From: Methanosarcinales archaeon
Lineage (GTDB): Archaea; Halobacteriota; Methanosarcinia; Methanosarcinales; Methanogasteraceae
DNA length: 5,720 bases
Assembly: GCA_030605805.1 (NCBI GenBank)
Contig: JAUWHQ010000169.1
Location: forward strand, 1-5,720
Direction: 5' to 3'
Shown: positions 1 through 5,489 of the stretch, piece after piece
Numbering within the stretch: the stretch's first letter is position 1
Layout: each line of letters opens with the position of its first letter
Program-made: the position numbers and the translations under genes
The notes under the pieces: generated by a model
What the model was told of the DNA's origin: nothing
The model's database searches: none
Seen by the model: the letters and a program-made list of their open reading frames with translations, nothing else

Positions 1-1
1 A

Positions 2-412
2 GCGTACGCGAAGGCTTATGTCGGCGGTCTTGGCAGGATCGCGCACCGGCTGAAGGGCGAAAGCGAACTTTGTGCGCTCGATAAACTGGCAGAGGTCGCA
101 GGCGTGATCCTCGACGAGATCAGGCTCGATATCTCGAAGGATCCGTTGACCACGCACCCAGCCCGCATCATGAAGGAGATCAAGGAACAGGTACCAGAGA
201 TAGGTAAGTCCCTCTCTCCTGCGCCAATCACGCTGCAACTCAAAGGTGCTCGCGTCAAACTGCCGTATTCCAGATGCAAGGGGGCTATTCTGAATATAAC
301 GTTTGAGGAGGGCGTGAAACTCGGAGAGATCGCAACGGTGCTGCCATCGGGCGTGCGAGATTATATGCTGATAAGAATATTACCAAAGTCGGTGACCGGT
401 TTTGTCATTTAG
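2..412 (+). CDS. mmp7: Methanogenesis marker protein 7 (Mmp7), C-terminal part, cut by the left edge
   Basis: The frame is open from the window edge to a TAG stop and gives 136 residues, roughly the C-terminal half of a family of about 300 residues. Recognisable stretches are AYVGGLGRIAHRLK near the visible start, ARIMKEIKEQVPEI in the middle, SPAPITLQLKGARVKLPY, and the closing LPKSVTGFVI. I recall these as typical of Mmp7 (DUF2114), a protein found in archaea that have methyl-coenzyme M reductase. From published work on methanogens, Mmp7 belongs with McrC, Mmp17, Mmp3 and component A2 to the ATP-dependent complex that reduces the nickel cofactor F430 of MCR, and complex iron-sulfur clusters carry the electrons. 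The visible part has two cysteines; whether they bind a cluster cannot be told from sequence. The internal ATG at 104 is not the real start because family sequence continues upstream of it. A T-rich stretch (about 414-426) follows the stop and could end transcription. The family call rests on memory of the motif text. Confidence 0.72.
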   Translation, partial: AYAKAYVGGLGRIAHRLKGESELCALDKLAEVAGVILDEIRLDISKDPLTTHPARIMKEIKEQVPEIGKSLSPAPITLQLKGARVKLPYSRCKGAILNITFEEGVKLGEIATVLPSGVRDYMLIRILPKSVTGFVI

Positions 413-446
413 GAGTTTTGAATTTTAAGAGATCGAGGAGGCACGA

Positions 447-905
447 ATGGACATCGAGAAGATACAGAGGATCTTGAGGATGGATCCCGATGATGCTGTG
501 GATGAACTCTTGGGCGCGGTCGAGAAGTATTACGGCGAGGTTCCATACATCCTGCAGTACCTGCGGGACACGCCCGAACTCCTGATCCCGAAGATACTGT
601 ATGACAGCGCAATCATAAGAGAATTCAAACGTCTTGACCCAAAAACGGTTGAACTGATCTCCATAGGCGTATCTGCTGCGCTCAGGTGCGATCACTGCCT
701 GCGAATGCATATCCGCATCGCAGAGAAGCTCGGGCTATCAAAGGAAGAGATCTTCGATGCGGCCCTGATTGCCGGCACGCTCTCGAATGCAACCGTGCTC
801 GCTTATGCGACGCGGGTGCTCGATTCCGAGGAGGGAGTCGAGCGCGGACACAGATGCGAGGTCTGCGATGTCGGATGCAATGGTTGTGATGGGGAAGGCG
901 AGTGA
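447..905 (+). CDS. AhpD-like / carboxymuconolactone decarboxylase family protein with CxxC site and cysteine-rich tail
   Basis: This 152-residue, mostly helical protein has the alkylhydroperoxidase D core: E69, then C81-D-H-C84 and H88. The spacing E-x11-C-x2-C-x3-H equals the AhpD proton relay and redox disulfide, including the histidine between the cysteines, so a thiol-disulfide or peroxide-reducing activity is more likely than true decarboxylation; the substrate is unknown. The region around SIGVSAALRCDHCLRMHIRI and the following LSKEEIFDAALIAGTLSN is standard for the family. After the core, residues 137-147 add C137-x2-C140-x3-C144-x2-C147, which is not part of the basic fold and could bind zinc or an iron-sulfur cluster, or take part in disulfide relay (inference). 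GGAGG at 437-441, five bases before the ATG, supports the start. It lies 34 bases after mmp7 on the same strand, so co-transcription is possible and would fit an anaerobe protecting oxygen-sensitive enzymes, although the T-rich gap may separate them. Confidence 0.85.
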   Translation: MDIEKIQRILRMDPDDAVDELLGAVEKYYGEVPYILQYLRDTPELLIPKILYDSAIIREFKRLDPKTVELISIGVSAALRCDHCLRMHIRIAEKLGLSKEEIFDAALIAGTLSNATVLAYATRVLDSEEGVERGHRCEVCDVGCNGCDGEGE

Positions 906-1036
906 ATTGTTGGTGGGATGCCAGTTGGTAGTTAATGTGATGTGACCCCGGATTTTACGGGTTAAATCAGACAAAAACACCCTTTGCCACATCTCCACCC
1001 ATTCGCGGAAGATGCGCGGGGCATACCGCCCAAATA
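906..1036. other. Convergent intergenic region without a recognisable gene
   Basis: This 131-base gap separates two genes that point toward each other. On the minus strand a run of five T (977-973), about 60 bases beyond the stop of the regulator, is the best candidate for a transcript end. A four-base-pair hairpin (CCCG 947-950 with CGGG 958-961) is too weak to call. No RNA gene or conserved element was recognised. Confidence 0.4.
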
Positions 1037-1360
1037 TCAATCAGGGAGCAATTCAGTCAGTTTATCATAAAAATTGAGCACCAATCCGGTCACAGGATTC
1101 TCTTCATTCAGCGTAAACGTGCGAATCTGTTTTCCGACCTTCTTTTCGTTGATGATCTCGATTGCGAGCAGCGGCTCGATCACCCTCGAAACACTCGAAT
1201 GAGAGAGCCCGGTCTCCTCCGCGATCCCGGAGAGATAGGTGAATGTGCCCCTGTTCTTCATTAGATTCTCAAGAACGATCATCTGCGCCGTCCTTCCAAA
1301 CGTTTTTTCGAGTGCACTCATGTATTTATCTGTGAGTCCATTATTTATAAGATTATCCAT
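1037..1360 (-). CDS. Small MarR/ArsR-like winged-helix transcriptional regulator
   Basis: With the ATG at 1360 this is a 107-residue DNA-binding protein. Residues 20-36 form the first helix (FGRTAQMIVLENLMKNR). Residues 41-66 hold the helix-turn-helix, with the recognition helix in GLSHSSVSRVIEPL. Residues 68-84 are the wing (KKVGKQIRTFTLNEEN), followed by a C-terminal amphipathic helix that probably dimerises. I know this pattern from many euryarchaeal one-domain regulators; the target is not known. The frame stays open upstream to an ATG at 1471, but those 37 residues run antisense through the dockerin ORF and look non-coding, so they are left out. A shorter start at 1321 (MSALEKTF) matches where relatives usually begin and suits the TATA-like sequences at 1370-1341; neither start has a Shine-Dalgarno. 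Divergence from the dockerin ORF suggests autoregulation or control of that neighbour, as inference. Confidence 0.8.
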   Translation of the reverse strand: MDNLINNGLTDKYMSALEKTFGRTAQMIVLENLMKNRGTFTYLSGIAEETGLSHSSVSRVIEPLLAIEIINEKKVGKQIRTFTLNEENPVTGLVLNFYDKLTELLPD

Positions 1361-1384
1361 TTTTAAATTTGATGGGGCTGTGTT
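1341..1384. promoter_or_regulatory. Compact divergent promoter region
   Basis: Only 24 bases (1361-1384) lie between the regulator start at 1360 and the rightward ATG at 1385, and the block is strikingly A/T-rich. TTTATAAG at 1344-1351 is a good archaeal TATA box for the rightward gene: a start about 26 bases downstream would leave a leader of some 10-15 bases. On the minus strand, AAATTTAAA (1370-1362) and TTATAAATA (1350-1342) are TATA-like and would place the regulator transcript start near 1340 or 1320, favouring the inner ATG at 1321. These are motif readings only. Confidence 0.4.
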
Positions 1385-1699
1385 ATGGCGGATTTTTTGA
1401 TCAATCGACAGAAGGGGCGCGAGCTTGGCAACGAAAGAGCAGGAATCAGCGATCGATCGGGTTTGATGCATGTCCGGAATGGAAACGGGAGCGCGGTCAA
1501 TGTGACCATCGATTGTTTGCTTGTCGCAGGCGATCGTGACCGCAACAGGAATGTGGCGCCAGTTGATGTGCTGGCAGCGATCCGGTTGGCGGTGCGCGGG
1601 GAATGCTCACCAGAGGTGGATGTGAGCAACGACGGGCAGGTCACATCCCTTGACGCTCTCATGATCCTCAAGACTGCGGATGGCAGAATAGCGTTGTAA
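1385..1699 (+). CDS. Short protein ending in a dockerin-type calcium-binding domain
   Basis: This 104-residue ORF ends in a clear dockerin type I domain with two calcium-binding loops. Loop 1 is residues 50-61 (D-R-D-R-N-R-N-V-A-P-V-D) and loop 2 is residues 79-90 (D-V-S-N-D-G-Q-V-T-S-L-D), each followed by a helix (VLAAIRLAVRG and ALMILKTADG). The closing VTSLDALMIL is what I recall at the C-terminus of many large secreted or cell-surface proteins of methanogens and related archaea, where it may bind cohesin-like partners outside the cell. Here residues 1-45 show no signal peptide, membrane segment or known domain, so export is not supported. The protein is therefore either a remnant of a larger surface protein that lost its front, or a genuine stand-alone small dockerin. 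An in-frame TGA at 1370 blocks upstream extension. There is no convincing ribosome binding site. The dockerin call is strong; the start and functionality are doubtful. Confidence 0.6.
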   Translation: MADFLINRQKGRELGNERAGISDRSGLMHVRNGNGSAVNVTIDCLLVAGDRDRNRNVAPVDVLAAIRLAVRGECSPEVDVSNDGQVTSLDALMILKTADGRIAL

Positions 1700-1711
1700 T
1701 AACTTGCAGCA

Positions 1712-1733
1712 CATCTGACAGACTAATCAGATG
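1712..1733. repeat. Perfect 7-bp inverted repeat between the dockerin ORF and scpB
   Basis: CATCTGA (1712-1718) is matched by TCAGATG (1727-1733) with an eight-base spacer. It begins 13 bases after the dockerin stop codon and ends 66 bases before the proposed scpB start. It could be a hairpin near the end of the upstream transcript, although no T-run follows, or an operator for a dimeric regulator in front of scpB. No clear TATA box for scpB was identified in the rest of the gap. Confidence 0.35.
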
Positions 1734-1799
1734 CACGAGACCGCAACCGGAGCATTTTGAATTCGAAAAACTGTCCATCGCTGCAAGGAACCGTGGAAA

Positions 1800-2897
1800 G
1801 TGATAATATGCATCCGATATGAGTCTCGGATTGTGAGAAACGAAAAGCAGATCATCGAAGCCGCCATGTTTGCTTCGGATCACCCGGTTGAGATAAGACA
1901 GTTGAGTGAATTGATCGGGAAACCGGAGGACGAAACCACCCTGATTATGAACGAGCTCGTCGAAGAATACGGGGGGCGGGAATCCGGACTTGAAATCCTG
2001 AAATCGAGCAATACAAAGTATTTGATGCGAGTTAGACCCGAATATGTCGAATATGTGAGATCGTTTGCTCCAAAGGAACTGCCTACACCTGTGCTCCGGA
2101 CCTTGTCGATGATTGCGTACCACCAGCCAGTAAAACAATCAGACATTGTGAGAATTCGTGGAAACTCGACTTATTCGCACATACACACATTAAGCGAGAT
2201 GGGGCTGGTCGCATCGGCTTCAAAAGGGCATACAAAAATTCTCACGACGACGCCTGAATTCGCAGAATACTTTGGTCTGGATTCAAACGATCCTGATGCG
2301 ATCAGGAATGCGCTGAACGCGAAGCTGGCATCACGGATCGGCGTGACCCCGATGTATGAAACACTTTTGCAGCGTTGTGGGGCTCCTTGTGTCACAGTTA
2401 ACGCTTATAATCCGTCGGATGACGATCTTGCCTTATTAACTGACGTTCACACACTTATAATCTCAAAGGGCTACTCGGATAAGGTTAAGAAGCATTTTTC
2501 CGGGGAGATCATCGAGATTGCGTCCACCACCTTCGATGACCTGCTGCAATCGGCGGAACCGATCGGCAGGTACGGCACGAAACGCGATGTTTCAAAGGTT
2601 ATCTCCGAACTAGATGAGTTAAAAGAGAGGTATCGTGAACGATCAAGAAAAATGGATGCGGAACTGGACATCAAGGTGAAACCCGCCTCGGAAATGGCAT
2701 CTCACATCTTAAACGATCTCGGATTCACGATATCGCAAACAGGAGTGATGGTGGCGCCGGATTATCTCGATATTGCCGGTGCAGACGGCATCACGTTTCC
2801 GACGCACAGCAATGCGTCAGCCGACGTGATCGAGCGCATCTGCGCCAGATACGATGCGATTCTCGAAGGATTGCAGAGCCGGTGTCAGCGCAGGTGA
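1800..2897 (+). CDS. scpB: ScpB-type chromosome segregation and condensation protein with long C-terminal extension
   Basis: The N-terminal 160 residues match ScpB, the kleisin-associated subunit of the SMC-ScpA-ScpB complex that compacts and segregates chromosomes. The first winged helix covers about residues 14-90 (NEKQIIEAAMFASDHP, later LSELIGKPEDE). The second covers about 95-160 (PTPVLRTLSMIAYHQPV, QSDIVRIRGNSTY, KILTTTPEFAEYFGL). ScpB proteins are usually near 180-200 residues, whereas this one has 365. The extra part has an alpha/beta-looking section at about 178-260, a charged, coiled-coil-prone helix at about 264-290, and a final section ending near FPTHSNASADVIERICARYDAILEGL. I could not assign a fold to it. 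The GTG at 1800 gives the listed start, but a GTG at 1833 would begin MRNEKQIIEAA, closer to the family, and may be the real one; neither has a strong ribosome binding site. No smc or scpA is adjacent. The N-terminal assignment is confident. Confidence 0.83.
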   Translation: MIICIRYESRIVRNEKQIIEAAMFASDHPVEIRQLSELIGKPEDETTLIMNELVEEYGGRESGLEILKSSNTKYLMRVRPEYVEYVRSFAPKELPTPVLRTLSMIAYHQPVKQSDIVRIRGNSTYSHIHTLSEMGLVASASKGHTKILTTTPEFAEYFGLDSNDPDAIRNALNAKLASRIGVTPMYETLLQRCGAPCVTVNAYNPSDDDLALLTDVHTLIISKGYSDKVKKHFSGEIIEIASTTFDDLLQSAEPIGRYGTKRDVSKVISELDELKERYRERSRKMDAELDIKVKPASEMASHILNDLGFTISQTGVMVAPDYLDIAGADGITFPTHSNASADVIERICARYDAILEGLQSRCQRR

Positions 2898-2995
2898 GTG
2901 GCGAGGTGCGACAAGTTGCAGAACCGATCAAAGAGATTCCGGAGAGAGTGCTTCATTCTATCACTATAAAATTCGACAGTGCCCCGGAGACCTAA
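2882..2995 (+). CDS. Possible small ORF overlapping the scpB end, or frame-shifted scpB tail
   Basis: Reading from the GTG at 2882 gives 37 codons ending in TAA at 2993-2995; a second GTG at 2894 overlaps the scpB stop as GTGA, a layout used for translational coupling. The peptide, including VSGEVRQVAEPIKEIPERVL, has a normal-looking amino-acid mix and codons like those of neighbouring genes, and it fills the gap exactly to the stop of the convergent DUF3368 pseudogene. AAGGA at 2866-2870 is a weak ribosome binding site for the 2882 start. I recognise no family. It may be a real small protein, the displaced C-terminal tail of scpB after a frameshift, or chance. Confidence is low. Confidence 0.25.
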   Translation: MSAQVSGEVRQVAEPIKEIPERVLHSITIKFDSAPET

Positions 2996-3456
2996 TCCTC
3001 AAGTATTTTCCTGTACAGATTCGCATCCATCCGGAACCCATGTTTTAAGAGGTCGTCCAGCACATATTCCAGGTTCTCGACTCTGCCTTTTATATGCATC
3101 ACCTTTAAAACCCCCAGTGTCCCCATAACATTGATCTCGTGCATTATTGCAGCTCTTCTTCCTGCAAGGTTGTCTATCAGAAGTAAATCGGCGTTCTGTT
3201 CACTGGCGAGAATTATTGCTTCTTTTTAACCTGCATCCAGCGATGGCAAGAGAAACAGAGATCCCCTATTCTCAATTGGCACCACTTTAATCCAGTCTGC
3301 ATCTGTTACCTCATCAGATCCCTTTAAATCAGCCGCTGTAACTTCTTGATATACGGTTTCCGGTATCAACACCTCACCGAATTCAACTCTTAGAATATCC
3401 AGCAATTCGAGGATGGATAAGAAAATTAAAGGTGAAGAATTGCTGATCACCTTCAT
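2992..3456 (-). pseudogene. DUF3368 PIN-like toxin gene interrupted by an in-frame TAA
   Basis: The first 76 codons give MKVISNSSPLIFL, then FGEVLIPETVYQEV, the standard start of DUF3368 proteins (PIN-like predicted nucleic-acid-binding proteins, usually about 150-160 residues). Codon 77 is TAA (3228-3226). The same frame then continues for 76 sense codons with the rest of the family: KEAIILASEQNADLLLID, GRRAAIMHEINVMGTLGVL, and a C-terminal HGFRMDANLYRKILED, closing with TAG at 2994-2992. Restoring one codon would give a 154-residue protein of normal length. Relatives usually have Glu here (GExEAI), so one G-to-T change, GAA to TAA, explains the break; no indel is needed. The lost half holds conserved acidic positions of the PIN-like site, so the truncated product should be inactive as a nuclease. 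The gene overlaps its UPF0175 partner as ATGA, the usual arrangement for this toxin-antitoxin pair. A sequencing error is the main alternative. Confidence 0.82.
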
Positions 3457-3803
3457 TTTAATATACCGAGCCTCTTCGCGGTCTCCATATCCTCTTCCAG
3501 CTCTTCAACCCCATAGTTCAGAGGTATGTTTGAATCCTTCATGACTCCCATCATCTCCATCCGAGTCATCCCGAGCAACGCTGCAATCTTCCCAATGGAT
3601 ATCCTGCCTTCTCTGTACAATTCCAGCAGAAAATTCTTCTTTACGAAATATCCTATCCGATTTTTATAAACACCCTGCGAATAGAAAATGTCACTCGGTA
3701 GTTCTATATCGGTTTTGATCGTTTTCACTTCTGTCGACATTGTTATGGTATTCATTTGAGTTCTATCCATCATAAGCATTTGTTTCGTTTTTAGAGGCTT
3801 CAT
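3453..3803 (-). CDS. UPF0175 family protein, probable antitoxin of the DUF3368 toxin
   Basis: Residues of about 30-110 match UPF0175: a short beta strand (VKTIKTDIELPSDIF), then LELYREGRISIGKIAALLGMTRMEM, a helix-turn-helix-like segment, and the usual ending IPLNYGVEELEEDMETAKRLG. UPF0175 proteins precede DUF3368 genes in many archaea and bacteria and are predicted to be DNA-binding antitoxins that neutralise the PIN-like partner and repress their own operon. The stop overlaps the partner's ATG by four bases (ATGA). Relatives are about 80-95 residues, so the ATG at 3755 or 3740 (MSTEVKT) is probably nearer the true start than the one listed at 3803, whose first 16-21 residues look unlike the family; there is no Shine-Dalgarno to decide. 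With the toxin broken, this would now be an orphan antitoxin. Confidence 0.82.
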   Translation of the reverse strand: MKPLKTKQMLMMDRTQMNTITMSTEVKTIKTDIELPSDIFYSQGVYKNRIGYFVKKNFLLELYREGRISIGKIAALLGMTRMEMMGVMKDSNIPLNYGVEELEEDMETAKRLGILK

Positions 3804-3813
3804 GCAATAATTT

Positions 3814-3827
3814 ATGCCATATTTTTC
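3814..3827 (-). promoter_or_regulatory. TATA-like element upstream of the UPF0175 gene
   Basis: On the minus strand GAAAAATATGG (about 3827-3817) is the most TATA-like sequence in the gap after pstB. A transcript start some 25 bases downstream would fall near 3797, just inside the longest ORF, which agrees with translation starting at one of the inner ATGs (3755 or 3740). This is a motif reading only. Confidence 0.3.
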
Positions 3828-3834
3828 AACCGCC

Positions 3835-3866
3835 AGAAGAAAATGAAAACTCTACCAGAAAAGACC
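3835..3866 (-). terminator. T-rich transcript end after pstB
   Basis: Immediately after the pstB stop the minus strand carries several T clusters (TTTTC, TTTTCATTTTC) without a hairpin. This fits the U-tract termination typical of archaea and would separate the pst operon from the toxin-antitoxin genes. There is no direct evidence of termination. Confidence 0.35.
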
Positions 3867-3871
3867 GCACC

Positions 3872-4636
3872 TCACCCGAATCTCCCGGTAATATAATCCT
3901 CAGTGCTCTTCTCTTCCGGCATCTCGAATATCTGCTTCGTCTTACCGAACTCGACGAGCTCGCCGAGCAGGAAGAACGCGGTGTAATCAGAGACCCGGGC
4001 AGCCTGCTGCATGTTGTGCGTCACTATGACGATCGTGTAATCATGCTTCAGGTTGTTGATCAGGTCCTCGATCTTTGCCGTTGATATCGGATCGAGTGCG
4101 CTGCACGGCTCATCAAAGAGTATCACCTTCGGCTTCACAGCAAGCGTTCTTGCGATGCAGAGCCGCTGCTGCTGCCCGCCGCTCAGGTCAAGCGCAGACC
4201 GATCCAGAATGTCTGCGATTTCCTTCCAGAGCGCAGAGGCTTTCAGGCTCTCCTCGACGATTTCATCCAGTTCCTCTCTCTTTCGGAGACCGTGCAGCCT
4301 GGGTCCGTAAGCGATATTGTCATAGACTGACATCGGAAACGGATTTGGTTTCTGGAAGACCATGCCGATCTTCTTTCGGAGCGATGCCGCATCCACACCC
4401 TTATCATAGACATTCCTGCCCTCGAAGAGCAGTTCACCAGTGATGCGGCAGTCTTTGATCAGATCGTTCATCCTGTTGATGCACCGGATGAACGTGGACT
4501 TTCCGCAGCCGGATGGTCCGATTATCGCAGTCACCTTCTTCTCTGGCATCGTAAGCGTTATGTCTTTTAAAGCCTGCGCACCGCCATACCAGAGATTTAG
4601 GTCCCTGCTCTCGATTTCGATCTCATTTCCTGCCAT
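3872..4636 (-). CDS. pstB: Phosphate ABC transporter ATP-binding protein PstB
   Basis: This 254-residue cytoplasmic ATPase powers high-affinity phosphate import through the PstC-PstA channel. All ABC motifs are present: Walker A GPSGCGKST at 40-48, Q-loop Gln95 in the PstB-typical VFQKPNPFPMSVYDNIAYG, signature LSGGQ at 151-155, Walker B VILFDEP at 171-177 with catalytic Glu176, D-loop SALD at 179-182 and switch His207 in THNMQQA. The length is normal for PstB. The start at 4636 is chosen because GGGAGG (4646-4641) lies four bases upstream; the frame continues to an ATG at 4675, but that adds 13 residues foreign to the family. The start overlaps the end of pstA by 14 bases, pointing to one transcript and coupled translation. 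The usual next gene, phoU, is absent downstream; a toxin-antitoxin pair follows instead. Confidence 0.97.
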   Translation of the reverse strand: MAGNEIEIESRDLNLWYGGAQALKDITLTMPEKKVTAIIGPSGCGKSTFIRCINRMNDLIKDCRITGELLFEGRNVYDKGVDAASLRKKIGMVFQKPNPFPMSVYDNIAYGPRLHGLRKREELDEIVEESLKASALWKEIADILDRSALDLSGGQQQRLCIARTLAVKPKVILFDEPCSALDPISTAKIEDLINNLKHDYTIVIVTHNMQQAARVSDYTAFFLLGELVEFGKTKQIFEMPEEKSTEDYITGRFG

Positions 4637-5489
4637 GATACCTCCCGTAGCGCTTCTGAACCGCGATCGCTGCAAGGTTGATCAGAAGCACCATCGCAAG
4701 CAGCACAACCGAACTTCCGTAAGCCATCGTGTCAGAGATTCCCTCTGACGCAAGGATATAGAGATGGTACGGGAGCGCACGCACCGGATCAAAGAGCGAC
4801 GACGGCATCAGAAGCGACGATCCAGCCGTGAACATGATGACCGCGGTCTCCCCGATCGCCTTTCCTATCCCGAGTATAACGCCGGTCACGATGCCTGGAA
4901 CCGCACTCGGAAGCACCGCCCGGCTCACGGTCTGCCACTTCGTCGCGCCGAGTGCAAAACTTCCCTCGCGAAGCCCCATCGGCACCGCCTTGATCGACTC
5001 CTCTGACACCCTGACGATCCACGGCAGCACCATGAACATCAGCGCAAGCCCGCCGGAGAGGATCGAAAAACCAAATCCGAGGTAGATCACAAGGAATGCG
5101 TATCCGAATAGCCCGATCACGATGGATGGGACGCCTGCCAGACACTCGACGCCGAAGGTGATGATACCGGTCACCGCACCCTTTGGGGCATATTCCGCAA
5201 GATATATCGCAGCGCCGATGCCGATTGGGACTGCCGAGAGCATCGCAACCACCATGAGACAGAATGTCCCGACGATCGCAGGGAGGATGCCGCCTTCTGC
5301 CCCGCTCAGTCTCGGCGACCCGAGCAAGAACGAGAGATTGACCACAGATATTCCCCGGATCACGATATAGCCGAGAATGAATAAGAGGATCAGTATGGCT
5401 ATGGATGCGGATATCCAGAGCATCATCATTGCCACTTTATCTGATGTGGCTGGTGAGACCAACGTGCGGATTGCGGTCACCACAGTCAT
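4623..5489 (-). CDS. pstA: Phosphate ABC transporter permease PstA
   Basis: This 288-residue membrane protein forms the phosphate channel together with PstC. About six hydrophobic segments are visible: roughly 21-46, 69-97, 107-138, 143-160, 195-225 and 255-280. The cytoplasmic coupling loop for PstB is EGSFALGATKWQTVSRAVLP (175-194), which fits the EAA pattern with Gly181, Leu193 and Pro194, followed by the conserved GIGKAIGETA (207-216). LPYHLYILASEG near 239-250 is also typical of PstA. The ATG at 5489 overlaps the pstC stop as ATGA, which fixes the start and indicates translational coupling; the C-terminus overlaps the pstB start. The length is normal and nothing looks disrupted. Confidence 0.95.
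   Translation of the reverse strand: MTVVTAIRTLVSPATSDKVAMMMLWISASIAILILLFILGYIVIRGISVVNLSFLLGSPRLSGAEGGILPAIVGTFCLMVVAMLSAVPIGIGAAIYLAEYAPKGAVTGIITFGVECLAGVPSIVIGLFGYAFLVIYLGFGFSILSGGLALMFMVLPWIVRVSEESIKAVPMGLREGSFALGATKWQTVSRAVLPSAVPGIVTGVILGIGKAIGETAVIMFTAGSSLLMPSSLFDPVRALPYHLYILASEGISDTMAYGSSVVLLAMVLLINLAAIAVQKRYGRYHGRK

Noticed and set aside
405..710. Minus-strand ORFs opposite the AhpD-like gene
   Set aside because: They are antisense shadows; the plus strand has a ribosome binding site and a complete catalytic motif.
947..961. Hairpin CCCG/CGGG after the AhpD-like gene
   Set aside because: It has only four base pairs and no following T-run, so it is too weak to call a terminator.
1361..1471. 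Upstream extension of the winged-helix gene to an ATG at 1471
   Set aside because: The added 37 residues have no resemblance to the family, run antisense through the dockerin ORF and cross the A/T-rich promoter-like block.
3226..3228. Recoded stop (pyrrolysine or selenocysteine) in the DUF3368 gene
   Set aside because: The codon is TAA. Known archaeal recoding uses TAG or TGA, and here both serve as ordinary stops (TAG ends mmp7; TGA ends several genes).
4053..4443. Plus-strand ORFs across pstB
   Set aside because: They are antisense shadows of a strongly conserved pstB, with low-complexity Ser/Arg-rich translations and no family resemblance.
4637..4675. Longer pstB start at 4675
   Set aside because: A strong GGGAGG precedes the ATG at 4636, and the extra 13 residues are simply the out-of-frame reading of the pstA end.
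4764..5145. ORFs on both strands in other frames within pstA
   Set aside because: Their Arg-rich translations are out-of-frame readings of pstA, whose membrane segments and EAA loop are intact.
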